Below are positions 1-8,188 of a stretch of 64,000 nt of DNA, in pieces; position 1 is the first letter of the stretch, and each line of letters opens with the position of its first letter. A model generated the notes under the pieces. The model did no database searches. It was not told the origin of the DNA and saw nothing but the letters and a program-made list of their open reading frames with translations. The translations under genes and the position numbers were made by a program. The DNA is from Lachnospiraceae bacterium (GTDB lineage: Bacteria > Bacillota > Clostridia > Lachnospirales > Lachnospiraceae). The stretch covers positions 1 to 64,000 of the forward strand of contig JAEEND010000009.1 in assembly GCA_016283575.1 (NCBI GenBank). Reading direction: 5' to 3'.

Positions 1-3000
1 GTTTACTTCAATATGGTAGGTTTCTTGCTGCCCTCAGTGCCGAGAACAGGTATATTGCTAAGAGTGATTATCTGGCGGAGTTTTTAGAGCACAAGGAGGA
101 TATTGAGTTTTTCAATGTATTAAAGCAAAGCGGCATGTTAAAAAGCTTTTGCAAGAAGAATGGTATTCAGCTCGCACAAGCAGAAACCATTATTAACACA
201 AATGCCGATATCGAAAAGATAATAGATGAGCATAATGAAAGATACATAGAGAAAGCTCTGGTCAGCGAAAAAAAGTATCTCGATGATATTCTTAAATCTG
301 TTGACCCGAATATCACATTAGATGAAGATCAGCGAAGAGCTGTCTTGACTGATGAAGATTATTGCCTGGTTATTGCCGGCGCGGGTGCCGGGAAAACCAC
401 CACTGTTGCGGCTAAGGTTAAATATCTTGTTGAAAAAAAGAATGTCGATCCGGCACAGATTCTGGTAGTTTCTTTTACCAATAAAGCCGTGAATGAGTTA
501 AAAGAACGTATACAAAGCGATTTGGGTATTCAGTGTTCTATTGCAACATTTCATTCCGCAGGGAATGCTATTATTCATGCAAATTCACCGGAAGAAAAAC
601 TTAATATTGTAGAGCAGGGTACAATGTATTTTGTTATACGTGATTATTTTCGTAATTCTATCATGAGAAATGAAAGTGCAGTAAACAATCTCATTTTGTT
701 TTTTGCATCTTATTTTGATGCGCCGTATGAAGGCGATGATTTAAATGGGTTCTTTAACAATATTGCTAAGGCCAATTTCTCGACAATGCGAAGTGATCTG
801 GAGGATTTTAAGCGAGAAGTCATTGATACCAGAACTAAAAAGTCCGTGACAATTCAAAATGAAATTTTGCGTTCTTATCAGGAAGTAGAAATTGCCAATT
901 TCTTATACCTTAACAACATCGATTATGAATACGAGCCAATTTATAAATATGATATTACACTTGCGCGTAAGCCTTATACGCCGGACTTTGTGATATATCA
1001 AGGGGATAAAGTCGCATATATTGAGCATTTCGGCATCACCGAAGCCGGAAAGAATAACAGATTTTCCGCTGAAGAGCTGGAAGAATATAAAAAGGCTATA
1101 AACGACAAGATTGTATTGCATAAGCAGCATGCCACAACTCTTATTTATACTTTCTCGGCGTATAAAGACGGGAGAAGCCTCACTACACATCTTAAAGAAG
1201 AGCTGGAAGAAAAGGGTTTCGAGCTTAATCCTAGGTCTAACAAAGAAGTTATGGAAGCTCTTGTCGCCGGCGAAGAAAACCGTTATATTCGCAGGCTTAT
1301 AAGCCTTATTTGCCGTTTCATTTCAAACTTCAAGGTAAACGCGTTTCAGGCTGATGATTTTAATAGAATGTATCATTCTACTCAAAACGTGAGAAGCAGG
1401 CTCTTTCTCGGCATCTGTAATGACTGTTATTTAGAGTATGAAAGATGGCTAAAAGAAAACAAAGCTGTAGACTTTGAAGATATGATTAATGAGTCCGCCA
1501 GACTTCTTAGAGAAGTCAAAGATATGAACAAGAAACTGAATCTGAAGTATATCATAGTGGACGAATATCAAGATATCTCTCGCCAGAGATTTGATTTAAC
1601 CAAAGCATTGTCCGAAGTGACTGATGCAAAGATTATCGCAGTAGGAGATGACTGGCAGTCGATTTATGCATTCAGCGGATCCGACATTACGTTGTTTACT
1701 AAGTTTAAAGAGAAAATGGGATATGCAAAGATGTTAAAAATAGTCCGAACATATCGCAATTCTCAGGAAGTGATTGATATAGCGGGAAATTTTATTCAGA
1801 AAAACACCGAGCAGATTCCCAAACAGCTCATATCACATAAACATATAGAAGATCCGGTTTTAATTTATACATATGATGCCTCACCCAAAAAGAAAGATGC
1901 TAATCGTAAAAGCGGTAGCAATTACGAAATGGCTCATGCAGTTGAAAAGGTCATAGAGGATTTGATCAATTACAAGAAAAAAGAACATAAAAATGTTGGT
2001 TCAATCCTTCTTTTGGGAAGATTTAGCTTTGATGTAGACCACCTAGAGCGAACCGGATTATTTCAAAGTATTAGTAAGGGCAGCAAGGTAAAATGTGAAA
2101 AGTATCCGAAACTGGATATAACTTTTATGACTGCACATTCTTCAAAAGGATTAGGGTATGATGATGTAATTGTAATTAACGGGAAAAATGAAACCTACGG
2201 TTTTCCGTCGAAAATAGAAGATGATCCTGTATTGTCCTTTGTAATCAAGGGAGATCATTCCATAGATTACGCCGAAGAGCGGAGATTATTTTATGTTGCA
2301 ATGACTCGTACCAAGAATAGAGTGTTTTTCATTGCCCCTGAGAATAATCCCTCTGAATTCTTACTGGAGTTAAAACAGACGTACAAGAATGTGAAATTAA
2401 TGGGAGAGTGGAATGAGGAAGAGCCCACATATATAGCAAAAAAAACGTGTCCGATATGCGGTTATCCCATGCAGTTCAAGTATAAACAAGCTTATGGACT
2501 GCCACTTTATATATGTACCAATGAACCCGAAATATGCGGATTCATGACAAATAATTATAGGGCCGGTAAGCTCAGCATTCAAAAATGTGATAAGTGCAGA
2601 GATGGATACTTGATTGTTAAACCGGGAAGTAATAGCAACTTTTTCCTGGGATGTACCAACTATAAGCATAATGGTACCGGATGTAATAATACAATCAGTA
2701 AGCAGACTTATTACGAAATGATGGGATATCCCCTTGAAACAGAAGCTACTTTGGACAAGCAAAGAAAACAACGCTCAATTAACGACTGTAATGATGTCAA
2801 GCCGGTCGGAAATATTACTGTGCATATCGATAATGATTCTGTAGAGATTCAAAAAGCCGATATTCAATCAGTGTTATTTGGAGGCCATGATTTAAACGAT
2901 ATCGTTTATCATACTTTAAGTGCTCTTCAGAATATCAGCACTGTCAGGTTTTATGGCATCACTATTCTCTGTAATGTTTTACACGGAGACACAACTGAAA

Positions 3001-3227
3001 AAATAGAGAAAGCCGGACTGAACCGAGTGCCGGAATATGGGATGTACGCTGACATTCCTATGTATGATTTAAAGGGAATAGTTGAATGGCTTATAAAAGA
3101 GCGTTACATATTGCAAACCAAAGAACAATACCCGGTACTGCATTCAACGTATGAAGGTTTACATTATTCGGAGAGTATAACCGGCGCAAAGTTGAAAAAG
3201 CTTCTAAAATACCTGGAGTTAAAATAG
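1..3227 (+). CDS. UvrD/HelD-type superfamily 1 DNA helicase with zinc fingers and RQC-like C-terminus (5' partial)
   Basis: The frame is open without a stop from the left window edge, and the codons before the first ATG (135) read as plausible protein (for example SDYLAEFLEHK), so the true start lies outside. Counting from that Met: Walker A GAGAGKTT near 82-89, an inserted PD-(D/E)xK-like segment (PD at 283-284, E297 in YIEHFG), Walker B with VDEYQD near 475-480, and motif VI FYVAMTRTKN. Two topoisomerase-type zinc fingers follow from C772 and C818. The last ~115 residues resemble the RQC winged helix of RecQ (YPVLHSTYEG near the end). It should unwind DNA using ATP during repair or replication. 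Helicase identity is certain; the RQC assignment is by eye. AT-rich compared with the genes after 5.3 kb. Confidence 0.9.
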   Translation, partial: LLQYGRFLAALSAENRYIAKSDYLAEFLEHKEDIEFFNVLKQSGMLKSFCKKNGIQLAQAETIINTNADIEKIIDEHNERYIEKALVSEKKYLDDILKSVDPNITLDEDQRRAVLTDEDYCLVIAGAGAGKTTTVAAKVKYLVEKKNVDPAQILVVSFTNKAVNELKERIQSDLGIQCSIATFHSAGNAIIHANSPEEKLNIVEQGTMYFVIRDYFRNSIMRNESAVNNLILFFASYFDAPYEGDDLNGFFNNIAKANFSTMRSDLEDFKREVIDTRTKKSVTIQNEILRSYQEVEIANFLYLNNIDYEYEPIYKYDITLARKPYTPDFVIYQGDKVAYIEHFGITEAGKNNRFSAEELEEYKKAINDKIVLHKQHATTLIYTFSAYKDGRSLTTHLKEELEEKGFELNPRSNKEVMEALVAGEENRYIRRLISLICRFISNFKVNAFQADDFNRMYHSTQNVRSRLFLGICNDCYLEYERWLKENKAVDFEDMINESARLLREVKDMNKKLNLKYIIVDEYQDISRQRFDLTKALSEVTDAKIIAVGDDWQSIYAFSGSDITLFTKFKEKMGYAKMLKIVRTYRNSQEVIDIAGNFIQKNTEQIPKQLISHKHIEDPVLIYTYDASPKKKDANRKSGSNYEMAHAVEKVIEDLINYKKKEHKNVGSILLLGRFSFDVDHLERTGLFQSISKGSKVKCEKYPKLDITFMTAHSSKGLGYDDVIVINGKNETYGFPSKIEDDPVLSFVIKGDHSIDYAEERRLFYVAMTRTKNRVFFIAPENNPSEFLLELKQTYKNVKLMGEWNEEEPTYIAKKTCPICGYPMQFKYKQAYGLPLYICTNEPEICGFMTNNYRAGKLSIQKCDKCRDGYLIVKPGSNSNFFLGCTNYKHNGTGCNNTISKQTYYEMMGYPLETEATLDKQRKQRSINDCNDVKPVGNITVHIDNDSVEIQKADIQSVLFGGHDLNDIVYHTLSALQNISTVRFYGITILCNVLHGDTTEKIEKAGLNRVPEYGMYADIPMYDLKGIVEWLIKERYILQTKEQYPVLHSTYEGLHYSESITGAKLKKLLKYLELK

Positions 3228-3313
3228 AAGTTAAGCTAAATAAAAAGATTGATAATAGATGAGTAAGCTGGTAGTATGTTCTACCTAAAACTTAGAAAGA
3301 GACTTTATTTTAC

Positions 3314-3814
3314 ATGTTAACCGTCAGAAAGGCTACGCCCGATGATTATGATACAATCCTCGGAATCTATGAAATTGCCCGTGAGTTTATGATCAATACG
3401 GGAAACCCCAATCAGTGGAGGCGCACCAATCCCACTGCGGAGCAGATTCGAATCGATATTGATAAGGGCATTTGCCATGTGATTTGCGATGATTCGGGGA
3501 TTCGTGGTGTCTTTGCTCTTTGCACGGGAGAAGATCCCACATATGCTCATATTGAAGGCGGTGAGTGGCTGAACTCGGACCCTTACGTTACCGTTCATCG
3601 CATTGCAAGTGATCAAAAGGCCCATGGAATTCTTGCGGCTGCCATCGGGGAATGTAAGAAATACGAAGATAACATTCGCATAGATACCCACCGGGACAAC
3701 AAGGTGATGCAGGCAGCCCTTAAGAAGCATGGGTTTAAGCATTGCGGCGTTATTTTTCTTTTGGACGGGGAACCAAGGGAAGCATATCAGTTGGTGTGCA
3801 AGGGGATTTTATAA
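3314..3814 (+). CDS. GNAT-family N-acetyltransferase
   Basis: 166 residues. It opens MLTVRKATPDDYDTI, the usual beta1-alpha1 start of GNAT enzymes, and has a late segment (IRIDTHRDNKVMQAALKKHG) typical of the acetyl-CoA-binding alpha4/beta6 region, where a residue before the C-terminal strand packs against CoA. Expected to transfer an acetyl group from acetyl-CoA to an amine in the cytoplasm; the substrate cannot be read from sequence. The upstream ribosome binding site is weak. It stands alone, ending in a clear intrinsic terminator 20 bp downstream. Confidence 0.8.
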   Translation: MLTVRKATPDDYDTILGIYEIAREFMINTGNPNQWRRTNPTAEQIRIDIDKGICHVICDDSGIRGVFALCTGEDPTYAHIEGGEWLNSDPYVTVHRIASDQKAHGILAAAIGECKKYEDNIRIDTHRDNKVMQAALKKHGFKHCGVIFLLDGEPREAYQLVCKGIL

Positions 3815-3835
3815 TATTTATTGTGGCAACTGTTT

Positions 3836-3872
3836 GGAGGCAATTGAGCAGATTCATTTGCCTCCGTTTTTT
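3836..3872 (+). terminator. Intrinsic terminator of the acetyltransferase gene
   Basis: Perfect 8-bp stem GGAGGCAA / TTGCCTCC (3836-3843 with 3858-3865), 14-nt loop, then GTTTTTT. It separates the acetyltransferase from the promoter that starts four bases later. Confidence 0.85.
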
Positions 3873-3875
3873 GTG

Positions 3876-3904
3876 TTGACAAGTAGTCAATGCGTACATA
3901 TAAT
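3876..3904 (+). promoter_or_regulatory. Sigma-A promoter of the HTH gene
   Basis: TTGACA (3876-3881), 17-nt spacer, TATAAT (3899-3904): a consensus promoter. The first ATG of the downstream frame (3890) lies inside the spacer, so translation must begin later. Confidence 0.85.
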
Positions 3905-3931
3905 ACAAACAGAGACATACACATTGACTAC
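3883..3931. promoter_or_regulatory. Perfect 10-bp inverted repeat, probable autoregulatory operator
   Basis: GTAGTCAATG (3883-3892) and CATTGACTAC (3922-3931) are exact reverse complements 29 bp apart. One arm is in the -35/-10 spacer and the other just past the start site, so a bound dimer or looped pair would block the promoter. The adjacent HTH protein is the natural candidate binder (inference). Confidence 0.65.
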
Positions 3932-3949
3932 AGCAGGGAGGTGCTTAGG

Positions 3950-4222
3950 TTGAAGGAGATATATAACATTGAAGGTATAGAGATTGAAGTTGATAAGTTT
4001 GACAAGGGCGATAGAGATGCAGAGCGCCGTTTTTTTGCTTACTGCTTTAAGATGATTAGAGAAAAATCAGGAATGACCAGGACGGATTTTTCTGCGTGGC
4101 TGGGGATTCCGTATCGCACCATGCAGGAATGGGAGCTGGGTCGCCGGACAATGCCGGAATATGTTCTTAGCTTGATTGCCTATAAGGTGATGAACGAACT
4201 GCGCGAAGGCAGGATAGGCTGA
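3950..4222 (+). CDS. Small helix-turn-helix DNA-binding protein, TTG start
   Basis: I place the start at TTG 3950 (90 residues): AGGGAGG lies 8 bp upstream and the only in-frame ATG (3890) is within the promoter. GTG 3941 is in frame but overlaps the ribosome binding site. The C-terminal half (KMIREKSGMTRTDFSAWLGIPYRTMQEWELGRRTMPEYVLSLI, split here as motifs IREKSGMTRTDFSAWLG and YRTMQEWELGRRTMPEY) is an XRE/Cro-like HTH. The N-terminal part is unassigned. Probably a repressor of its own promoter through the flanking inverted repeat; it may be an antitoxin-like regulator, but no toxin partner is next to it. Confidence 0.7.
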   Translation: MKEIYNIEGIEIEVDKFDKGDRDAERRFFAYCFKMIREKSGMTRTDFSAWLGIPYRTMQEWELGRRTMPEYVLSLIAYKVMNELREGRIG

Positions 4223-4228
4223 CTTTAA

Positions 4229-4257
4229 TTGATTTATTCCACTTAACGTGCTATATT
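4229..4257 (+). promoter_or_regulatory. Promoter of the AbiEi-like gene
   Basis: TTGATT (4229-4234), 17-nt spacer, TATATT (4252-4257). The following gene begins 44 bp later with AAAAGG upstream of ATG 4302. Confidence 0.6.
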
Positions 4258-4291
4258 TAAATTGTAAATAAAAATGGTTTACAAATTTAAA
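4256..4291. promoter_or_regulatory. Imperfect inverted repeat at the transcription start of the AbiEi-like gene
   Basis: TTTAAATTGTAAA (4256-4268) faces TTTACAAATTTAAA (4278-4291); the arms are complementary except for one extra base. It directly follows the -10 box. AbiEi antitoxins are known to repress their operon by binding inverted repeats in the promoter, so this is a reasonable operator. Confidence 0.5.
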
Positions 4292-4301
4292 AGGATGCAC
4301 T

Positions 4302-5246
4302 ATGGAAAGATATCTTACAGAAATGCTTCATATGGATACTAAGTATGTTGAGGCTATGAAATTATATGATAGCCTTCCGCTGTTGTTTAAAGGGACTTAT
4401 AGGATTTATAAGGTAAATACAGGTGGCGTTGAATGGATGGCCTTGCAACCTAAAATAAATGTAAGGCTTAGCCAACTTAGGAAGAATCGCGCTTTTTTGG
4501 AGCAAAAGCAGCAGATGAATGTTGCTGTATTTTTAGAAAAAGCTTCTTTTTATTCTAAGGATAAGATGACAGAGGAAGGGATTCCTTTCGTAATCCGAAA
4601 TGATACTGTATACCTCCCGTTTATGGGTTTCTTGTTAGGTAAGAAACAAAGAGAACTAAAACCTGTTACTCAGTTTTCTTTCTTAACACAACGCATATTG
4701 CTTCAAGGCTTATATGAAGGATATGACCATGTTACCGTTTCTAAATTGGCGGAGCATCTGGACGTATCCAAAATGGCAATAAGTAAAAGCTTTGACGAAA
4801 TGGAATATATGGATATAGGAGTCCTGGATATCGGGAGTCGGCGACGTACTATTACGCTTAGAAAAGGTGATAAGGATGCTTGGAAACGGATTCGTCCTTT
4901 TATGAGGAACCCTGTCATAAAAGTGTATGATTTGCAAGAGGATATAAAGCTGCCTGTAAAGGCAGGAATATCTGCTCTCTCAGAGTACACCATGCTTGCT
5001 GATAATACCTATCCCACTTATGCGATTGAAAAGAAAGGGATTGCTTTATCAGGTATCAGAGATATGAAACAGGTTGGCAGAAGTGATGATATTGGATGTC
5101 GTGTTTTGGAAATCGGCTATTTTATCGGAGATATTAAAACAAATGTCCAGGATCCTCTAAGCGTGATACTTTCTATCGGTGATGAGATGGATGATGAAAG
5201 GGTGGAAGCATCAGTAAATGAAATGTTGAAGGAGTATGTATGGTAG
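4302..5246 (+). CDS. AbiEi-like antitoxin / winged-helix transcriptional regulator
   Basis: 314 residues, AT-rich. A winged-helix segment lies near residues 130-172 (LAEHLDVSKMAISKSFDEME), with extended flanking domains I cannot name. The next reading frame overlaps its last 7 bases and begins like an AbiEii/AbiGii nucleotidyltransferase toxin (FRDYFADDTDKYVLIGGAA). That overlap and order are typical of an antitoxin-toxin operon, in which the first gene both represses the promoter and protects from the toxin. The AbiEi label rests on context more than on direct family recognition; it could be another MarR-like regulator. If the toxin is dead, this gene is an orphan antitoxin. Confidence 0.55.
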   Translation: MERYLTEMLHMDTKYVEAMKLYDSLPLLFKGTYRIYKVNTGGVEWMALQPKINVRLSQLRKNRAFLEQKQQMNVAVFLEKASFYSKDKMTEEGIPFVIRNDTVYLPFMGFLLGKKQRELKPVTQFSFLTQRILLQGLYEGYDHVTVSKLAEHLDVSKMAISKSFDEMEYMDIGVLDIGSRRRTITLRKGDKDAWKRIRPFMRNPVIKVYDLQEDIKLPVKAGISALSEYTMLADNTYPTYAIEKKGIALSGIRDMKQVGRSDDIGCRVLEIGYFIGDIKTNVQDPLSVILSIGDEMDDERVEASVNEMLKEYVW

Positions 5247-5365
5247 AGGGGCTTAATACCTTCAGAGATTATTTTGCGGATGATACTGACAAGTATGTCC
5301 TTATAGGCGGGGCTGCTTGTGATATTGTGTTTACAAGCAATGACACATCATTTAGAGTAATTTAA
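5240..5365 (+). pseudogene. Truncated AbiEii/AbiGii-type nucleotidyltransferase toxin (remnant)
   Basis: ATG 5240 overlaps the end of the preceding gene and encodes 41 residues ending in TAA 5363. The motif YVLIGGAACDIVF matches the start of the nucleotidyltransferase fold (hydrophobic strand, then GG). The frame stops just where the family continues to its catalytic DxD strand (after SFR), so all active-site residues are lost. The next gene begins 5 bp later, which suggests a deletion junction between the toxin and the zinc-ribbon gene. Translated product, if any, should be inactive. Confidence 0.65.
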
Positions 5366-5369
5366 GAGA

Positions 5370-7010
5370 ATGGCTATGAAAAAACTTTACGACATACATT
5401 GTCCCTCTTGCGGGGCACCGGCATATTATGACATAAGGAAGCGTTTCTATAACTGCAGCTACTGTGGCAATAAGGTCGGTATAGATGCGGCTAAAAATGA
5501 ACATAAGGGTTTTCGTGAGATAAGCCACCGGAAAATACAGAAATCCATCAAGGATTTTGAACTTGAAAAGGCTGTGTGCACCGGCTGCGGAGCGGAGATT
5601 ATCTTTAACACAGGCGATGCTGTTGCTAACTGTGCCTTTTGCGGTAGGTCTCTGGTGCGAAAGGCTTTCGTGAATGCGGAAGATATTCCGGAACTTATTA
5701 TTCCTTTCGTAATCACCTGCGAAGAGGCTCAGGGTATCTTAGCCGACTGGTGCAGGGATAATAAGCATAAAAAAGAAGCTCGCGCCATTAGTAAAAAGCT
5801 TGATGGGCTGAAGGGTTTTTACCTTCCTTACGAGCTTGTTCGTGGCCCTGTGAAATGCAGCGTGTTCCGTATCGAAGGCGGAAGTGTGTATGATTGCGAA
5901 GGCTTTGTGGATGAGGTCTTTGTAAACTGCTCTAAGAAGCTTGATAACAGTCTCCTTGATGCCATGGAACCTTATAACCTCGATGACCTGACGGAATTTG
6001 ATTTTTCATATGTGGCAGGCCATAGAGTTAAGACTCCCGATATTGACGGCGATGAACTGACGCGGCGCGTTAAACTCGAAGTCGGTGAAGATTATAAGCA
6101 TGTCTTATCAAAGACCCTCGAGACCAAAGCTATAGGCGTGACCGCGAATTCCAATGATGTGCTCAGAATGCCGGTTCTTTTGCCTGTGTATTATCTTTCT
6201 TTTGACGGATTCGAAGCTTCCGTTAACGGGCAGACGGGAAAGGTAAGTGTCAAAGCTCGTAAAGATTCAAAATACCTTCTTCTTCCCTGGTGGCTTAAGG
6301 CGATTTTAGCTGACATCGCGGGAACTGCGGGAGTGGCTCTCATAATGCTTTTATTCCACGCGGAGCGGGAATTAATATATGTGGCATCCGGGTGCCTGGC
6401 ACTTGTCCTCATATTTGTATTTTTGACAGCTTACAGTCAGCAAAGGGAAGATACCTTTGGTCTTGAATATTACAGGAAGATTTTTACTTCAAAGGGCGGG
6501 CCTTACGAGCGTGTTGACCGCGACCTTGTCAAGACTGAAAAAGAATATGAGAAGCCCGTGACTAAGCCTGTTTTCTACATGAATCTGGACGGAAAGCGCG
6601 AGGAAGTGGAGCTTAAGTTTACGAGCCTTTTCCGAGTGATTAGGGCTTTTGCCATCACCTTCGGCGTAGTGTTCCTTCCCGTGATACTAGCGTTATTTAT
6701 AAACGGTTTTAACTTTAAGCTTCTTGAGCTTGGCGGTTCCGCAGTATGGTTTTGTATAACGGTGCCTCTTGCCCCGGTGCTTCTTATTAAATACGGAAGA
6801 ATGGATATTTACGATAATCCATGGATTTACATAGTGGGAGCCGATGGGAAAAAGAAGCGCTACAGGAAAAAGCTTGATTCCAAAGAAGTGGAGGACATCC
6901 GTCTCTTTATCAAGGATTGGTTTAAGCCGCCCCTTCTCTGGTTTTCACTTATCATGCTTCTCTTATTCTGCACCATGGTGTATTTGACAGCCTTCGGGTT
7001 TGTGGAATAG
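5370..7010 (+). CDS. Zinc-ribbon membrane protein of unknown function
   Basis: 546 residues. Two N-terminal zinc ribbons (CPSCG...CSYCG near residues 11-32 and CTGCG...CAFCG near 70-92), a soluble middle part, then membrane segments around 305-355 (two helices), 423-442, 456-473 and 523-545. The cytoplasmic zinc module followed by helices is common among uncharacterised Firmicutes membrane proteins. ATG 5370 has only a weak ribosome binding site and ATG 5376 is an alternative; the gene abuts the toxin remnant and may have lost its original upstream region. No function can be assigned. Confidence 0.75.
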   Translation: MAMKKLYDIHCPSCGAPAYYDIRKRFYNCSYCGNKVGIDAAKNEHKGFREISHRKIQKSIKDFELEKAVCTGCGAEIIFNTGDAVANCAFCGRSLVRKAFVNAEDIPELIIPFVITCEEAQGILADWCRDNKHKKEARAISKKLDGLKGFYLPYELVRGPVKCSVFRIEGGSVYDCEGFVDEVFVNCSKKLDNSLLDAMEPYNLDDLTEFDFSYVAGHRVKTPDIDGDELTRRVKLEVGEDYKHVLSKTLETKAIGVTANSNDVLRMPVLLPVYYLSFDGFEASVNGQTGKVSVKARKDSKYLLLPWWLKAILADIAGTAGVALIMLLFHAERELIYVASGCLALVLIFVFLTAYSQQREDTFGLEYYRKIFTSKGGPYERVDRDLVKTEKEYEKPVTKPVFYMNLDGKREEVELKFTSLFRVIRAFAITFGVVFLPVILALFINGFNFKLLELGGSAVWFCITVPLAPVLLIKYGRMDIYDNPWIYIVGADGKKKRYRKKLDSKEVEDIRLFIKDWFKPPLLWFSLIMLLLFCTMVYLTAFGFVE

Positions 7011-7015
7011 ATTTA

Positions 7016-7050
7016 ACCTCGCTGCCAAGATGCGGTGAGGTTTTTCTTTT
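7016..7050 (+). terminator. Intrinsic terminator after the zinc-ribbon gene
   Basis: AACCTCGCTGC pairs with GCGGTGAGGTT (one G-U pair), followed by a T-rich run TTTCTTTT. Confidence 0.7.
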
Positions 7051-7053
7051 GCC

Positions 7054-7083
7054 TTGACTTAGCCGAACGGCTTAATATATAAT
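7054..7083 (+). promoter_or_regulatory. Promoter of the HipB-like gene
   Basis: TTGACT (7054-7059), 18-nt spacer, TATAAT (7078-7083). The first operator copy fills the spacer. Confidence 0.75.
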
Positions 7084-7150
7084 GAGAGCAAGGAAATAAA
7101 GCCGAACGGCTTATTATTTTCGGCGTGACACAAAATTTGTTCGAACGGCT
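7061..7150. promoter_or_regulatory. Three phased operator copies AGCCGAACGGCT
   Basis: AGCCGAACGGCT, itself an inverted repeat (AGCCG/CGGCT), occurs at 7061-7072 and 7100-7111; a third weaker copy (GTTCGAACGGCT) is at 7139-7150. Starts are 39 bp apart each time. The first lies between -35 and -10 and the others in the leader, as expected for cooperative autorepression by the HTH protein encoded directly downstream (inference). Confidence 0.7.
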
Positions 7151-7169
7151 TATTTTGGCGGAGGCGGAT

Positions 7170-7388
7170 ATGTTAGTAAATGATGTAACTGATTTTGGTA
7201 AGGCTTTGAAAGCGCGTAGAAAAGAGCTTGGTTATACTCAACGCTATATATCTGAATATACGGGCTTCAGTATCAGCTTTATTTCAGACCTTGAAAACGG
7301 AAAAAGTACAGCAGAGCTTGGCAAAGCCATTTATCTTGCCAATATGTTGGGACTGGATGTCGCAATAAATGCGAGGGGCAGGAAATGA
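7170..7388 (+). CDS. HipB-like XRE-family transcriptional repressor (orphan antitoxin)
   Basis: 72 residues from ATG 7170, chosen because GGAGG (7160-7164) precedes it; the in-frame GTG at 7125 has no such site and overlaps the operator region. The protein is almost wholly an HTH_3 domain: ALKARRKELGYTQRYISEYT, then FISDLENGKSTAELGKAI. Length and sequence are like HipB or other XRE antitoxins. No HipA kinase follows; instead the stop overlaps the start of tcdA by 4 nt, so it now heads an operon with a housekeeping gene. It probably represses its own promoter through the three upstream operators and thereby may also control tcdA. Confidence 0.75.
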   Translation: MLVNDVTDFGKALKARRKELGYTQRYISEYTGFSISFISDLENGKSTAELGKAIYLANMLGLDVAINARGRK

Positions 7389-8137
7389 TACAACATAAAG
7401 AACAATTTACAAGAACTGAGCTTCTCTTAGGAAGTGAAGCCATGGATAGACTTAAAGATGCAAGAGTTGCCGTTTTCGGCGTCGGAGGAGTGGGTGGATA
7501 CGTATGCGAAGCCCTGGTGCGAAGCGGCGTGGGAAGCCTTGATATAATTGATGATGACAAGGTGTGTTTAAGTAACTTAAACAGGCAGATCATAGCAACT
7601 CACAGCACTGTCGGTAAATATAAGACCGAGGTCATGAAAGAGCGCATGCTTGATATTAATCCCGATGTGGAGGTTCATGAATACAGATGCTTCTTTTTAC
7701 CTGAGAATGCTGATGACTTCCCTTTTGATGAATACGATTATGTGGTGGATGCGGTTGATACTGTCACTGCGAAGATCGCCCTTGTCATGAAATGTAAAGA
7801 AAAGAATGTGCCCATTATAAGTTCCATGGGGGCGGGTAACAAGCTTGATGCCTCCGCTTTCAGAGTGGCGGATATTTATAAGACTAAAGTATGTCCCCTT
7901 GCTAAGGTAATGCGTCACGAACTTAAAAAACGCGGCGTTAAGAAGTTAAAGGTAGTATATTCTGAGGAGCTTCCCATTACACCCGTGAGCCCTGAAGGCG
8001 CTGCGGCCGAAACTCCCTCAGGAGTAGAACGTAAAGGAGCAGCCCGCAGATTAACTCCCGGAAGCGTAGCTTTCGTGCCTTCCGCTGCGGGCCTTATTAT
8101 CGCAGGTGAAGTGGTGAAGGATCTGGTGGGCGTTTAA
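7385..8137 (+). CDS. tcdA: tRNA threonylcarbamoyladenosine dehydratase
   Basis: 250 residues, E1/ThiF/MoeB-like fold. The nucleotide-binding loop VFGVGGVGGYV (residues 30-40), the acidic IIDDDKV after strand beta2 and the NLNRQ arginine motif are all present, followed by VDAVDTV. The segment SSMGAGNKLDASAF and later KVCPLAKVMR are characteristic of TcdA (CsdL/YgdL). It uses ATP to cyclise t6A37 of tRNAs to ct6A. ATGA overlap with the preceding HTH gene implies translational coupling. Confidence 0.9.
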   Translation: MIQHKEQFTRTELLLGSEAMDRLKDARVAVFGVGGVGGYVCEALVRSGVGSLDIIDDDKVCLSNLNRQIIATHSTVGKYKTEVMKERMLDINPDVEVHEYRCFFLPENADDFPFDEYDYVVDAVDTVTAKIALVMKCKEKNVPIISSMGAGNKLDASAFRVADIYKTKVCPLAKVMRHELKKRGVKKLKVVYSEELPITPVSPEGAAAETPSGVERKGAARRLTPGSVAFVPSAAGLIIAGEVVKDLVGV

Positions 8138-8188
8138 ATCGCGTAAGCTGATCACATGACAATAGATTAATAAACAGGAGGATCATAT

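Noticed and set aside
1-5365. Integrated phage or transposon
   Set aside because: AT-rich accessory content but no integrase, transposase, tRNA target or flanking direct repeat was seen.
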